Positions 1 to 18,000 of a DNA stretch of 64,000 nt are shown here, piece after piece. Position numbers and translations under genes: made by a program. The notes below the pieces were generated by a model. The model did no database searches. It saw nothing but the letters and a program-made list of their open reading frames with translations, and was not told where the DNA came from. This stretch comes from Bathymodiolus brooksi. Lineage: Eukaryota; Mollusca; Bivalvia; Mytilida; Modiolidae. The DNA lies in the NCBI GenBank assembly GCA_963680875.1, contig OY804589.1:3162001-3226000 (forward strand), read 5' to 3'. Positions within the stretch are counted from its first letter, which is position 1, and every line of letters starts with the position of its first letter.

Positions 1-3000
1 ACTCTGATTTACCCAATAGAAACAGGGATATTTGTCACCAAACACAACTATGATTTAGACACTAGAAACAGGGATATATGTCACCAACCACAACTCACTC
101 TGATTTAGCTACTAGAAACAGGGATATATGTTGTGAAACACAAGTCTGATTTACCCACTAGAAACAGGGATATGTGTCACCAACCACAACTCACTCTGAT
201 TTAGCTACTAGAAACAGGGATATATGTCACCATCCACAACTCTGATTTAGCCACTAGAAACAGGGATATATGTCACCAAACACAACTCTGATTTAGCCAC
301 TAGAAACATGGATATATGTCACGAAACACAACTCTGATTTACCCAATAGAAACAGGGATATTTGTCACCAAACACAACTATGATTTAGACACTAGAAACA
401 GGGATATATGTCACCAACCACAACTCACTCTGATTTAGCTACTAGAAACAGGGATATATGTCACGAAACACAACTATCATTTAGACACTAGAAACAGGGA
501 TATATGTCACCAACTACAACTCACTCTGATTTAGCCACTAGAAACAGGGATATATGTCACCAACCACAACTCACTCTGATTTAGCCACTAGAAACAGGGA
601 TATGTGTCACCAAACACAACCCTGATTTACCTACCCAATAGAAACAGGGATATTTGTCACCAAACACAACTATGATTTAGACACTAGAAACAGGGATATA
701 TGTCACCAACCACAACTCACTCTGATTTAGCTACTAGAAACAGGGATATATGTTGTGAAACACAAGTCTGATTTACCCACTAGAAACAGGGATATGTGTC
801 ACCAACCACAACTGACTCTGATTTAGCTACTAGAAACAGGGATATATGTCACCAACCACAACTCCGATTTAGCCACTAGAAACAGGGATATGTGTCATCA
901 AACACAGCTCTGGTTTAGCCACTAGAAACAGGGATATGTGTCACGAAACACAACTCTGGTTTAGCCACTAGAAACTGGGATATATGTCATCAAACACAAC
1001 TCTGGTTTAGCCACTAGAAACAGGGATATATGTCACCAAACACAACTCTGATTTAGCCACTAGAAACAGGGATATATGTCACCAAACACAACTTTGATGT
1101 AGCCACTAGAAACAGGGATATGTGTCACCAACCACAACTCTGATTTAGACACTAGAAACAGGGATATATGTCACCAAACACAACTCTGATTTAGACACTA
1201 GAAACAAGGATATATGTCACCAACCACATCTCACTCTGATTTAGCTACTAGAAACAGGGATATATGTCACCAAACACAACTCACTCTGATTTAGGTACTA
1301 GAAACATGGATATATGTTGTGAAACACAACTCTGATTTAGCCACTAGAAACAGGGATATATGTCACCAAACACAACTCTGATTTAGACACTAGAAATAGG
1401 GATATATGTCACCAACCACAACTCAATCTGATTTAGCTACTAGAAACAGGGATATATGTCACCAAACACAACTCTGATTTAGACACTAGAGATAGGGATA
1501 TATGTCACCAACCACAACTCACTCTGATTTAGCTACTAGAAACAGGGATATATGTCACCAAACACAACTCTGATTTAGCTACTAGAAACAGGGATATATG
1601 TCACCAAACACAACTCTGATTTAGACACTAGAAACAGGGATATATGTCACCAAACACAACTTTGATTTAGCCACTAGAAACAGGGATATATGTTACCAAA
1701 CACAACTCTGATTTAGCCACTAGAAACAGGGATATGTGTCACCAAACACAACTCTGATTTAGCTACTAGAAACAGGGATATGTGTCACCAACCACAACTC
1801 TGATTTAGACACTAGAAACAGGGATATATGTCACCAAACACAACTCTGATTTAGACACTAGAAACAAGGATATATGTCACCAACCACATCTCACTCTGAT
1901 TTAGCAACTAGAAACAGGGATATATGTCACCAAACACAACTCACTCTGATTTAGCTACTAGAAACATCGATATATGTCACGAAACACAACTCTGATTTAG
2001 CCACTAGAAACAGGGATATGTGTCACCAAACACAACTCTGATTTACCCAATAGAAACAGGGATATATGTCACCAAACACAACTTTGATTTAGCCACTAGA
2101 AACAGGGATATGTGTCACCAAACACAACTCTGATTTAGCCACTAGAAACAGGGATATATGTCACCAAACACAACTCTGATTTAGACACTAGAAATAGGGA
2201 TATATGTCACCAACCACAACTCAATCTGATTTAGCTACTAGAAACAGGGATATATGTCACCAAACACAACTCTGATTTAGACACTACAAATAGGGATATA
2301 TGTCACCAACCACAACTCACTCTGATTTAGCTACTAGAAACAGGGATATATGTCACCAAACACAACTCTGATTTAGCCACTAGAAACAGGGATATATGTC
2401 ACCAAACACAACTCTGATTTAGACACTAGAGATAGGGATATATGTCACCAACCACAACTCACTCTGATTTAGCTACTAGAAACATGGATATATGTCACCA
2501 AACACAACTCTGATTTAGACACTAGAAACAGGGATATATGTCACCAAACACAACTTTGATTTAGCCACTAGAAACAGGGATATATGTCACCAAACACAAC
2601 TCTGATTTAGCCACTAGAAACAGGGATATGTGTCACCAAACACAACTCTGATTTAGCTACTAGAAACAGGGATATGTGTCACCAACCACAACTCTGATTT
2701 AGACACTAGAAACAGGGATATATGTCACCAAACACAACTCTGATTTAGACACTAGAAACAAGGATATATGTCACCAACCACATCTCACTCTGATTTAGCT
2801 ACTAGAAACAGGGATATATGTCACCAAACACAACTCACTCTGATTTAGCTACTAGAAACATCGATATATGTCACGAAACACAACTCTGATTTAGCCACTA
2901 GAAACAGGGATATGTGTCACCAAACACAACTCTGATTTACCCAATAGAAACAGGGATATTTGTCACCAAACACAACTATGATTTAGACACTAGAAACAGG

Positions 3001-6000
3001 GATATATGTCACCAACCACAACTCACTCTGATTTAGCTACTAGAAACAGGGATATATGTTGTGAAACACAAGTCTGATTTACCCACTAGAAACAGGGATA
3101 TGTGTCACCAACCACAACTCACTCTGATTTAGCTACTAGAAACAGGGATATATGTCACCAACCACAACTCTGATTTAGCCACTAGAAACAGGGATATATG
3201 TCACCAAACACAACTCTGATTTAGCCACTAGAAACATGGATATATGTCACGAAACACAACTCTGATTTACCCAATAGAAACAGGGATATTTGTCACCAAA
3301 CACAACTATGATTTAGACACTAGAAACAGGGATATATGTCACCAACCACAACTCACTCTGATTTAGCTACTAGAAACAGGGATATATGTCACCAAACACA
3401 ACTATCATTTAGACACTAGAAACAGGGATATATGTCACCAACTACAACTCACTCTGATTTAGCCACTAGAAACAGGGATATATGTCACCAACCACAACTC
3501 ACTCTGATTTAGCCACTAGAAACAGGGATATGTGTCACCAAACACAACTCTGATTTACCTACCCAATAGAAACAGGGATATTTGTCACCAAACACAACTA
3601 TGATTTAGACACTAGAAACAGGGATATATGTCACCAACCACAACTCACTCTGATTTAGCTACTAGAAACAGGGATATATGTTGTGAAACACAAGTCTGAT
3701 TTACCCACTAGAAACAGGGATATGTGTCACCAACCACAACTCACTCTGATTTAGCTACTAGAAACAGGGATATATGTCACCAACCACAACTCTGATTTAG
3801 CCACTAGAAACAGGGATATGTGTCATCAAACACAGCTCTGGTTTAGCCACTAGAAACAGGGATATGTGTCACGAAACACAACTCTGGTTTAGCCACTAGA
3901 AACTGGGATATATGTCATCAAACACAACTCTGGTTTAGCCACTAGAAACAGGGATATATGTCACCAAACACAACTCTGATTTAGCCACTAGAAACAGGGA
4001 TATATGTCACCAAGCACAACTTTAATTTAGCCACTAGAAACAGGGATATGTGTCACCAAACACAACTCTGATTTAGCCACTAGAAACAGGGATATATGTC
4101 ACCAAACACAACTCTGATTTAGACCCTAGAAATAGGGATATATGTCACCAACCACAACTCAATCTGATTTAGCTACTAGAAACAGGGATATATGTCACCA
4201 AACACAACTCTGATTTAGACACTAGAGATAGGGATATATGTCACCAACCACAACTCACTCTGATTTAGCTACTAGAAACAGGGATATATGTCACCAAACA
4301 CAACTCTGATTTAGCTACTAGAAACAGGGATATATGTCACCAAACACAACTCTGATTTAGACACTAGAAACAGGGATATATGTCACCAAACACAACTTTG
4401 ATTTAGCCACTAGAAACAGGGATATATGTTACCAAACACAACTCTGATTTAGCCACTAGAAACAGGGATATGTGTCACCAAACACAACTCTGATTTAGCT
4501 ACTAGAAACAGGGATATGTGTCACCAACCACAACTCTGATTTAGACACTAGAAACAGGGATATATGTCACCAAACACAACTCTGATTTAGACACTAGAAA
4601 CAAGGATATATGTCACCAACCACATCTCACTCTGATTTAGCTACTAGAAACAGGGATATATGTCACCAAACACAACTCACTCTGATTTAGCTACTAGAAA
4701 CATCGATATATGTCACGAAACACAACTCTGATTTAGCCACTAGAAACAGGGATATGTGTCACCAAACACAACTCTGATTTACCCAATAGAAACAGGGATA
4801 TATGTCACCAAACACAACTTTGATTTAGCCACTAGAAACAGGGATATGTGTCACCAAACACAACTCTGATTTAGCCACTAGAAACAGGGATATATGTCAC
4901 CAAACACAACTCTGATTTAGACACTAGAAATAGGGATATATGTCACCAACCACAACTCAATCTGATTTAGCTACTAGAAACAGGGATATATGTCACCAAA
5001 CACAACTCTGATTTAGACACTAGAAATAGGGATATATGTCACCAACCACAACTCACTCTGATTTAGCTACTAGAAACAGGGATATATGTCACCAAACACA
5101 ACTCTGATTTAGCCACTAGAAACAGAGATATATGTCACTAAGCACAACTCTGATTTAGACACTAGAAACAGGGATATATGTCACCAAACACAACTTTGAT
5201 TTAGCCACTAGAAACAGGGATATATGTTACCAAACACAACTCTGATTTAGCCATTAGAAACAGGGATATGTGTCACCAAACACAACTCTGATTTAGCTAC
5301 TAGAAACAGGGATATGTGTCACCAACCACAACTCTGATTTAGACACTAGAAACAAGGATATATGTCACCAACCACATCTCACTCTGATTTAGCTACTAGA
5401 AACAGGGATATATGTCACCAAACACAACTCACTCTGATTTAGCTACTAGAAACATGGATATATGTTGTGAAACAAAACTCTGATTTAGCCACTAGAAACA
5501 GGGATATATGTCACCAAACACAACTCTGACTTAGACACTAGAAATAGGGATATATGTCACCAACCACAACTCACTCTGATTTAGCTACTAGAAACAGGGA
5601 TATATGTCACCAAACACAAATCTGATTTAGCTACTAGAAACAGGGATATATGTCACCAAACACAATTCTGATTTAGACACTAGAAACAGGGATATATGTC
5701 ACCAAACACAACTCTGATTTAGCCACTAGAAACAGGGATATGTGTCACCAAACACAACTCTGATTTAGCTACTAGAAACAGGGATATATGTTGTGAAACA
5801 CAAGTCTGATTTACCCACTAGAAACAGGGATATGTGTCACCAACCACAACTCACTCTGATTTAGCTACTAGAAACAGGGATATATGTCACCAACCACAAC
5901 TCAATCTGATTTAGCTACTAGAAACAGGGATATATGTCACCAAACACAACTCTGATTTAGACACTAGAGATAGGGATATATGTCACCAACCACAACTCAC

Positions 6001-9000
6001 TCTGATTTAGCTACTAGAAACAGGGATATATGTCACCAAACACAACTCTGATTTAGCTACTAGAAACAGGGATATATGTCACCAAACACAACTCTGATTT
6101 AGACACTAGAAACAGGGATATATGTCACCAAACACAACTTTGATTTAGCCACTAGAAACAGGGATATATGTTACCAAACACAACTCTGATTTAGCCACTA
6201 GAAACAGGGATATGTGTCACCAAACACAACTCTGATTTAGCTACTAGAAACAGGGATATGTGTCACCAACCACAACTCTGATTTAGACACTAGAAACAGG
6301 GATATATGTCACCAAACACAACTCTGATTTAGACACTAGAAACAAGGATATATGTCACCAACCACATCTCACTCTGATTTAGCTACTAGAAACAGGGATA
6401 TATGTCACCAAACACAACTCACTCTGATTTAGCTACTAGAAACATCGATATATGTCACGAAACACAACTCTGATTTAGCCACTAGAAACAGGGATATGTG
6501 TCACCAAACACAACTCTGATTTACCCAATAGAAACAGGGATATATGTCACCAAACACAACTTTGATTTAGCCACTAGAAACAGGGATATGTGTCACCAAA
6601 CACAACTCTGATTTAGCCACTAGAAACAGGGATATATGTCACCAAACACAACTCTGATTTAGACACTAGAAATAGGGATATATGTCACCAACCACAACTC
6701 ACTCTGATTTAGCTACTAGAAACAGGGATATATGTCACCAAACACAACTCTGATTTAGCCACTAGAAACAGAGATATATGTCACTAAGCACAACTCTGAT
6801 TTAGACACTAGAAACAGGGATATATGTCACCAAACACAACTTTGATTTAGCCACTAGAAACAGGGATATATGTTACCAAACACAACTCTGATTTAGCCAT
6901 TAGAAACAGGGATATGTGTCACCAAACACAACTCTGATTTAGCTACTAGAAACAGGGATATGTGTCACCAACCACAACTCTGATTTAGACACTAGAAACA
7001 AGGATATATGTCACCAACCACATCTCACTCTGATTTAGCTACTAGAAACAGGGATATATGTCACCAAACACAACTCACTCTGATTTAGCTACTAGAAACA
7101 TGGATATATGTTGTGAAACAAAACTCTGATTTAGCCACTAGAAACAGGGATATATGTCACCAAACACAACTCTGACTTAGACACTAGAAATAGGGATATA
7201 TGTCACCAACCACAACTCAATCTGATTTAGCTACTAGAAACAGGGATATATGTCACCAAAGACAACTCTGATTTAGACACTAGAAATAGGGATATATGTC
7301 ACCAACCACAACTCACTCTGATTTAGCTACTAGAAACAGGGATATATGTCACCAAACACAAATCTGATTTAGCTACTAGAAACAGGGATATATGTCACCA
7401 AACACAATTCTGATTTAGACACTAGAAACAGGGATATATGTCACCAAACACAACTCTGATTTAGCCACTAGAAACAGGGATATGTGTCACCAAACACAAC
7501 TCTGATTTAGCTACTAGAAACAGGGATATATGTTGTGAAACACAAGTCTGATTTACCCACTAGAAACAGGGATATGTGTCACCAACCACAACTCACTCTG
7601 ATTTAGCTACTAGAAACAGGGATATATGTCACCAACCACAACTCTGATTTAGCCACTAGAAACAGGGATATATGTCACCAAACACAACTCTGATTTAGCC
7701 ACTATAAACATGGATATATGTCACGAAACACAACTCTGATTTACCCAATAGAAACAGGGATATTTGTCACCAAACACAACTATGATTTAGACACTAGAAA
7801 CAGGGATATATGTCACCAACCACAACTCACTCTGATTTAGCTACTAGCAACAGGGATATATGTCACCAAACACAACTATCATTTAGACACTAGAAACAGG
7901 GATATATGTCACCAACTACAACTCACTCTGATTTAGCCACTAGAAACAGGGATATATGTCACCAACCACAACTCACTCTGATTTAGCCACTAGAAACAGG
8001 GATATGTGTCACCAAACACAACTCTGATTTACCTACCCAATAGAAACAGGGATATTTGTCACCAAACACAACTTTGATTTAGACACTAGAAACAGGGATA
8101 TATGTCACCAACCACAACTCACTCTGATTTAGCTACTAGAAACAGGGATATATGTTGTGAAACACAAGTCTGATTTACCCACTAGAAACAGGGATATGTG
8201 TCACCAACCACAACTCACTCTGATTTAGCTACTAGAAACAGGGATATATGTCACCAACCACAACTCTGATTTAGCCACTAGAAACAGGGATATGTGTCAT
8301 CAAACACAGCTCTGGTTTAGCCACTAGAAACAGGGATATGTGTCACGAAACACAACTCTGGTTTAGCCACTAGAAACTGGGATATATGTCATCAAACACA
8401 ACTCTGGTTTAGCCACTAGAAACAGGGATATATGTCACCAAACACAACTCTGATTTAGCCACTAGAAACAGGGATATATGTCACCAAACACAACTTTGAT
8501 TTAGCCACTAGAAACAGGGATATGTGTCACCAAACACAACTCTGATTTAGCCACTAGAAACAGGGATATATGTCACCAAACACAACTCTGATTTAGACAC
8601 TAGAAATAGGGATATATGTCACCAACCACAACTCAATCTGATTTAGCTACTAGAAACAGGGATATATGTCACCAAACACAACTCTGATTTAGACACTAGA
8701 GATAGGGATATATGTCACCAACCACAACTCACTCTGATTTAGCTACTAGAAACAGGGATATATGTCACCAAACACAACTCTGATTTAGCTACTAGAAACA
8801 GGGATATATGTCACCAAACACAACTCTGATTTAGACACTAGAAACAGGGATATATGTCACCAAACACAACTTTGATTTAGCCACTAGAAACAGGGATATA
8901 TGTCCCCAAACACAACTCTGATTTAGCCACTAGAAACAAGGATATATGTCACCAACCACATCTCACTCTGATTTAGCTACTAGAAACAGGGATATATGTC

Positions 9001-12000
9001 ACCAAACACAACTCACTCTGATTTAGCTACTAGAAACATCGATATATGTCACGAAACACAACTCTGATTTAGCCACTAGAAACAGGGATATGTGTCACCA
9101 AACACAACTCTGATTTACCCAATAGAAACAGGGATATTTGTCACCAAACACAACTATGATTTAGACACTAGAAACAGGGATATATGTCACCAACCACAAC
9201 TCACTCTGATTTAGCTACTAGAAACAGGGATATATGTTGTGAAACACAAGTCTGATTTACCCACTAGAAACAGGGATATGTGTCACCAACCACAACTCAC
9301 TCTGATTTAGCTACTAGAAACAGGGATATATGTCACCAACCACAACTCTGATTTACCCACTAGAAACAGGGATATGTGTCATCAAACACAGCTCTGGTTT
9401 AGCCACTAGAAACAGGGATATGTATCACGAAACACAACTCTGGTTTAGCCACTAGAAACTGGGATATATGTCATCAAACACAACTCTGGTTTAGCCACTA
9501 GAAACAGGGATATATGTCACCAAACACAACTCTGATTTAGCCACTAGAAACAGGGATATATGTCACCAAGCACAACTTTGATTTAGCCACTAGAAACAGG
9601 GATATGTGTCACCAAACACAACTCTGATTTAGACACTAGAAATAGGGATATATGTCACCAACCACAACTCAATCTGATTTAGCTACTAGAAACAGGGATA
9701 TATGTCACCAAACACAACTCTGATTTAGACACTAGAGATAGGGATATATGTCACCAACCACAACTCACTCTGATTTAGCTACTAGAAACAGGGATATATG
9801 TCACCAAACACAACTCTGATTTAGCTACTAGAAACAGGGATATATGTCACCAAACACAACTCTGATTTAGACACTAGAAACAGGGATATATGTCACCAAA
9901 CACAACTTTGATTTAGCCACTAGAAACAGGGATATATGTTACCAAACACAACTCTGATTTAGCCACTAGAAACAGGGATATGTGTCACCAAACACAACTC
10001 TGATTTAGCTACTAGAAACAGGGATATGTGTCACCAACCACAACTCTGATTTAGACACTAGAAACAGGGATATATGTCACCAAACACAACTCTGATTTAG
10101 ACACTAGAAACAAGGATATATGTCACCAACCACATCTCACTCTGATTTAGCTACTAGAAACAGGGATATATGTTGTGAAACACAAGTCTGATTTACCCAC
10201 TAGAAACAGGGATATGTGTCACCAACCACAACTCACTCTGATTTAGCTACTAGAAACAGGGATATATGTCACCAACCACAACTCTGATTTAGCCACTAGA
10301 AACAGGGATATGTGTCATCAAACACAGCTCTGGTTTAGCCACTAGAAACAGGGATATGTGTCACGAAACACAACTCTGGTTTAGCCACTAGAAACTGGGA
10401 TATATGTCATCAAACACAACTCTGGTTTAGCCACTAGAAACAGGGATATATGTCACCAAACACAACTCTGATTTAGCCACTAGAAACAGGGATATATGTC
10501 ACCAAACACAACTTTGATTTAGCCACTAGAAACAGGGATATGTGTCACCAAACACAACTCTGATTTAGCCACTAGAAACAGGGATATATGTCACCAAACA
10601 CAACTCTGATTTAGACACTAGAAATAGGGATATATGTCACCAACCACAACTCAATCTGATTTAGCTACTAGAAACAGGGATATATGTCACCAAACACAAC
10701 TCTGATTTAGACACTAGAGATAGGGATATATGTCACCAACCACAACTCACTCTGATTTAGCTACTAGAAACAGGGATATATGTCACCAAACACAACTCTG
10801 ATTTAGCTACTAGAAACAGGGATATATGTCACCAAACACAACTCTGATTTAGACACTAGAAACAGGGATATATGTCACCAAACACAACTTTGATTTAGCC
10901 ACTAGAAACAGGGATATATGTTACCAAACACAACTCTGATTTAGCCACTAGAAACAGGGATATGTGTCACCAAACACAACTCTGATTTAGCTACTAGAAA
11001 CAGGGATATGTGTCACCAACCACAACTCTGATTTAGACACTAGAAACAGGGATATATGTCACCAAACACAACTCTGATTTAGACACTAGAAACAAGGATA
11101 TATGTCACCAACCACATCTCACTCTGATTTAGCTACTAGAAACAGGGATATATGTCACCAAACACAACTCACTCTGATTTAGCTACTAGAAACATCGATA
11201 TATGTCACGAAACACAACTCTGATTTAGCCACTAGAAACAGGGATATGTGTCACCAAACACAACTCTGATTTACCCAATAGAAACAGGGATATTTGTCAC
11301 CAAACACAACTATGATTTAGACACTAGAAACAGGGATATATGTCACCAACCACAACTCACTCTGATTTAGCTACTAGAAACAGGGATATATGTTGTGAAA
11401 CACAAGTCTGATTTACCCACTAGAAACAGGGATATGTGTCACCAACCACAACTCACTCTGATTTAGCTACTAGAAACAGGGATATATGTCACCAACCACA
11501 ACTCTGATTTACCCACTAGAAACAGGGATATGTGTCATCAAACACAGCTCTGGTTTAGCCACTAGAAACAGGGATATGTATCACGAAACACAACTCTGGT
11601 TTAGCCACTAGAAACTGGGATATATGTCATCAAACACAACTCTGGTTTAGCCACTAGAAACAGGGATATATGTCACCAAACACAACTCTGATTTAGCCAC
11701 TAGAAACAGGGATATATGTCACCAAGCACAACTTTGATTTAGCCACTAGAAACAGGGATATGTGTCACCAAACACAACTCTGATTTAGCCACTAGAAACA
11801 GGGATATATGTCACCAAACACAACTCTGATTTAGACACTAGAAATAGGGATATATGTCACCAACCACAACTCAATCTGATTTAGCTACTAGAAACAGGGA
11901 TATATGTCACCAAACACAACTCTGATTTAGACACTAGAGATAGGGATATATGTCACCAACCACAACTCACTCTGATTTAGCTACTAGAAACAGGGATATA

Positions 12001-15000
12001 TGTCACCAAACACAACTCTGATTTAGCTACTAGAAACAGGGATATATGTCACCAAACACAACTCTGATTTAGACACTAGAAACAGGGATATATGTCACCA
12101 AACACAACTTTGATTTAGCCACTAGAAACAGGGATATATGTTACCAAACACAACTCTGATTTAGCCACTAGAAACAGGGATATGTGTCACCAAACACAAC
12201 TCTGATTTAGCTACTAGAAACAGGGATATGTGTCACCAACCACAACTCTGATTTAGACACTAGAAACAGGGATATATGTCACCAAACACAACTCTGATTT
12301 AGACACTAGAAACAAGGATATATGTCACCAACCACATCTCACTCTGATTTAGCTACTAGAAACAGGGATATATGTCACCAAACACAACTCACTCTGATTT
12401 AGCTACTAGAAACATCGATATATGTCACGAAACACAACTCTGATTTAGCCACTAGAAACAGGGATATGTGTCACCAAACACAACTCTGATTTACCCAATA
12501 GAAACAGGGATATTTGTCACCAAACACAACTTTGATTTAGCTACTAGAAACAGGGATATGTGTCACCAAACACAACTCTGATTTAGCCACTAGAAACAGG
12601 GATATATGTCACCAAACACAACTCTGATTTAGACACTAGAAATAGGGATATATGTCACCAACCACAACTCAATCTGATTTAGCTACTAGAAACAGGGATA
12701 TATGTCACCAAACACAACTCTGATTTAGACACTAGAAATAGGGATATATGTCACCAACCACAACTCACTCTGATTTAGCTACTAGAAACAGGGATATATG
12801 TCACCAAACACAACTCTGATTTAGCCACTAGAAACAGAGATATATGTCACTAAGCACAACTCTGATTTAGACACTAGAAACAGGGATATATGTCACCAAA
12901 CACAACTTTGATTTAGCCACTAGAAACAGGGATATATGTTACCAAACACAACTCTGATTTAGCCACTAGAAACAGGGATATGTGTCACCAAACACAACTC
13001 TGATTTAGCTACTAGAAACAGGGATATGTGTCACCAACCACAACTCTGATTTAGACACTAGAAACAGGGATATATGTCACCAAACACAACTCTGATTTAG
13101 ACACTAGAAACAAGGATATATGTCACCAACCACATCTCACTCTGATTTAGCTACTAGAAACAGGGATATATGTCACCAAACACAACTCACTCTGATTTAG
13201 CTACTAGAAACATGGATATATGTTGTGAAACACAACTCTGATTTAGCCACTAGAAACAGGGATATATGTCACCAAACACAACTCTGATTTAGACACTAGA
13301 AATAGGGATATATGTCACCAACCACAACTCAATCTGATTTAACTACTAGAAACAGGGATATATGTCACCAAAGACAACTCTGATTTAGACACTAGAAATA
13401 GGGATATATGTCACCAACCACAACTCACTCTGATTTAGCTACTAGAAACAGGGATATATGTCACCAAACACAAATCTGATTTAGCTACTAGAAACAGGGA
13501 TATATGTCACCAAACACAATTCTGATTTAGACACTAGAAACAGGGATATATGTCACCAAACACAACTCTGATTTAGCCACTAGAAACAGGGATATGTGTC
13601 ACCAAACACAACTCTGATTTAGCTACTAGAAACAGGGATATGTGTCACCAACCACAACTCTGATTTAGACACTAGAAACAGGGATATATGTCACCAAACA
13701 CAACTCTGATTTAGACACTAGAAACAAGGATATATGTCACCAACCACATCTCACTCTGATTTAGCTACTAGAAACAGGGATATATGTCACCAAACACAAC
13801 TCACTCTGATTTAGCTACTAGAAACATGGATATATGTTGTGAAACACAACTCTGATTTAGCCACTAGAAACAGGGATATATGTCACCAAACACAACTCTG
13901 ATTTAGACACTAGAAATAGGGATATATGTCACCAACCACAACTCAATCTGATTTAGCTACTAGAAACAGGGATATATGTCACCAAACACAACTCTGATTT
14001 AGACACTAGAAATAGGGATATATGTCACCAACCACAACTCACTCTGATTTAGCTACTAGAAACAGGGATATATGTCACCAAACACAACTCTGATTTAGAC
14101 ACTAGAAATAGGGATATATGTCACCAACCACAACTCACTCTGATTTAGCTACTAGAAACAGGGATATATGTCACCAAACACAACTCTGATTTAGACACTA
14201 GAAATAGGGATATATGTCACCAACCACAACTCACTCTCATTTAGCTACTAGAAACAGGGATATATGTCACCAAACACAACTCTGATTTAGACACTAGAAA
14301 TAGGGATATATGTCACCAACCACAACTCACTCTGATTTAGCTACTAGAAACAGGGATATATGTCACCAAACACAACTCTGATTTAGACACTAGAAACAGG
14401 GATATATGTCACCAAACACAACTCTGATTTAGACACTAGAAACAGGGATATATGTCACCAAACACAACTTTGATTTAGCCACTAGAAACAGGGATATATG
14501 TTACCAAACACAACTCTGATTTAGCCACTAGAAACAGGGATATGTGTCACCAAACACAACTCTGATTTAGCTACTAGAAACAGGGATATGTGTCACCAAC
14601 CACAACTCTGATTTAGACACTAGAAACAGGGATATATGTCACCAAACACAACTCTGATTTAGACACTAGAAACAAGGATATATGTCACCAACCACATCTC
14701 ACTCTGATTTAGCTACTAGAAACAGGGATATATGTCACCAAACACAACTCACTCTGATTTAGCTACTAGAAACATGGATATATGTTGTGAAACACAACTC
14801 TGATTTAGCCACTAGAAACAGGGATATATGTCACCAAACACAACTCTGATTTAGACACTAGAAATAGGGATATATGTCACCAACCACAACTCAATCTGAT
14901 TTAACTACTAGAAACAGGGATATATGTCACCAAAGACAACTCTGATTTAGACACTAGAAATAGGGATATATGTCACCAACCACAACTCACTCTGATTTAG

Positions 15001-18000
15001 CTACTAGAAACAGGGATATATGTCACCAAACACAAATCTGATTTAGCTACTAGAAACAGGGATATATGTCACCAAACACAATTCTGATTTAGACACTAGA
15101 AACAGGGATATATGTCACCAAACACAACTCTGATTTAGCCACTAGAAACAGGGATATGTGTCACCAAACACAACTCTGATTTAGACACTAGAAACAGGGA
15201 TATGTGTCACCAACCACAACTCTGATTTAGACACTAGAAACAGGGATATATGTCACCAAACACAACTCTGATTTAGACACTAGAAACAAGGATATATGTC
15301 ACCAACCACATCTCACTCTGATTTAGCTACTAGAAACAGGGATATATGTCACCAAACACAACTCACTCTGATTTAGCTACTAGAAACATGGATATATGTT
15401 GTGAAACACAACTCTGATTTAGCCACTAGAAACAGGGATATATGTCACCAAACACAACTCTGATTTAGACACTAGAAATAGGGATATATGTCACCAACCA
15501 CAACTCAATCTGATTTAGCTACTAGAAACAGGGATATATGTCACCAAACACAACTCTGATTTAGACACTAGAAATAGGGATATATGTCACCAACCACAAC
15601 TCAATCTGATTTAGCTACTAGAAACAGGGATATATGTCACCAAACACAACTCTGATTTAGACACTAGAAATAGGGATATATGTCACCAACCACAACTCAC
15701 TCTGATTTAGCTACTAGAAACAGGGATATATGTCACCAAACACAACTCTGATTTAGCCACTAGAAACAGAGATATATGTCACTAAGCACAACTCTGATTT
15801 AGACACTAGAAACAGGGATATATGTCACCAAACACAACTTTGATTTAGCCACTAGAAACAGGGATATATGTTACCAAACACAACTCTGATTTAGCCACTA
15901 GAAACAGGGATATGTGTCACCAAACACAACTCTGATTTAGCTACTAGAAACAGGGATATGTGTCACCAACCACAACTTTGATTTAGACACTAGAAACAGG
16001 GATATATGTCACCAAACACAACTCTGATTTAGACACTAGAAACAAGGATATATGTCACCAACCACATCTCACTCTGATTTAGCTACTAGAAACAGGGATA
16101 TATGTCACCAAACACAACTCACTCTGATTTAGCTACTAGAAACATGGATATATGTTGTGAAACACAACTCTGATTTAGCCACTAGAAACAGGGATATATG
16201 TCACCAAACACAACTCTGATTTAGACACTAGAAATAGGGATATATGTCACCAACCACAACTCAATCTGATTTAACTACTAGAAACAGGGATATATGTCAC
16301 CAAAGACAACTCTGATTTAGACACTAGAAATAGGGATATATGTCACCAACCACAACTCACTCTGATTTAGCTACTAGAAACAGGGATATATGTCACCAAA
16401 CACAAATCTGATTTAGCTACTAGAAACAGGGATATATGTCACCAAACACAATTCTGATTTAGACACTAGAAACAAGGATATATGTCACCAAACACAACTC
16501 TGATTTAGCCACTAGAAACAGGGATATGTGTCACCAAACACAACTCTGATTTAGCCACTAGAAACAGGGATATGTGTCACCAACCACAACTCTGATTTAG
16601 ACACTAGAAACAGGGATATATGTCACCAAACACAACTCTGATTTAGACACTAGAAACAAGGATATATGTCACCAACCACATCTCACTCTGATTTAGCTAC
16701 TAGAAACAGGGATATATGTCACCAAACATAACTCACTCTGATTTAGCTACTAGAAACATGGATATATGTTGTGAAACACAACTCTGATTTAGCCACTAGA
16801 AACAGGGATATATGTCACCAAACACAACTCTGATTTAGACACTAGAAATAGGGATATATGTCACCAACCACAACTCAATCTGATTTAGCTACTAGAAACA
16901 GGGATATATGTCACCAAACACAACTCTGATTTAGACACTAGAAATAGGGATATATGTCACCAACCACAACTCACTCTGATTTAGCTACTAGAAACAGGGA
17001 TATATGTCACCAAACACAACTCTGATTTAGACACTAGAAATAGGGATATATGTCACCAACCACAACTCACTCTGATTTAGCTACTAGAAACAGGGATATA
17101 TGTCACCAAACACAACTCTGATTTAGACACTAGAAATAGGGATATATGTCACCAACCACAACTCACTCTGATTTAGCTACTAGAAACAGGGATATATGTC
17201 ACCAAACACAACTCTGATTTAGACACTAGAAATAGGGATATATGTCACCAACCACAACTCACTCTGATTTAGCTACTAGAAACAGGGATATATGTCACCA
17301 AACACAACTCTGATTTAGACACTAGAAACAGGGATATATGTCACCAAACACAACTCTGATTTAGACACTAGAAACAGGGATATATGTCACCAAACACAAC
17401 TTTGATTTAGCCACTAGAAACAGGGATATATGTTACCAAACACAACTCTGATTTAGCCACTAGAAACAGGGATATGTGTCACCAAACACAACTCTGATTT
17501 AGCTACTAGAAACAGGGATATGTGTCACCAACCACAACTCTGATTTAGACACTAGAAACAGGGATATATGTCACCAAACACAACTCTGATTTAGACACTA
17601 GAAACAAGGATATATGTCACCAACCACATCTCACTCTGATTTAGCTACTAGAAACAGGGATATATGTCACCAAACACAACTCACTCTGATTTAGCTACTA
17701 GAAACATGGATATATGTTGTGAAACACAACTCTGATTTAGCCACTAGAAACAGGGATATATGTCACCAAACACAACTCTGATTTAGACACTAGAAATAGG
17801 GATATATGTCACCAACCACAACTCACTCTGATTTAGCTACTAGAAACAGGGATATATGTCACCAAACACAACTCTGATTTAGCTACTAGAAACAGGGATA
17901 TATGTCACCAAACACAACTCTGATTTAGACACTAGAAACAGGGATATATGTCACCAAACACACCTTTGATTTAGCCACTAGAAACAGGGATATATGTCAC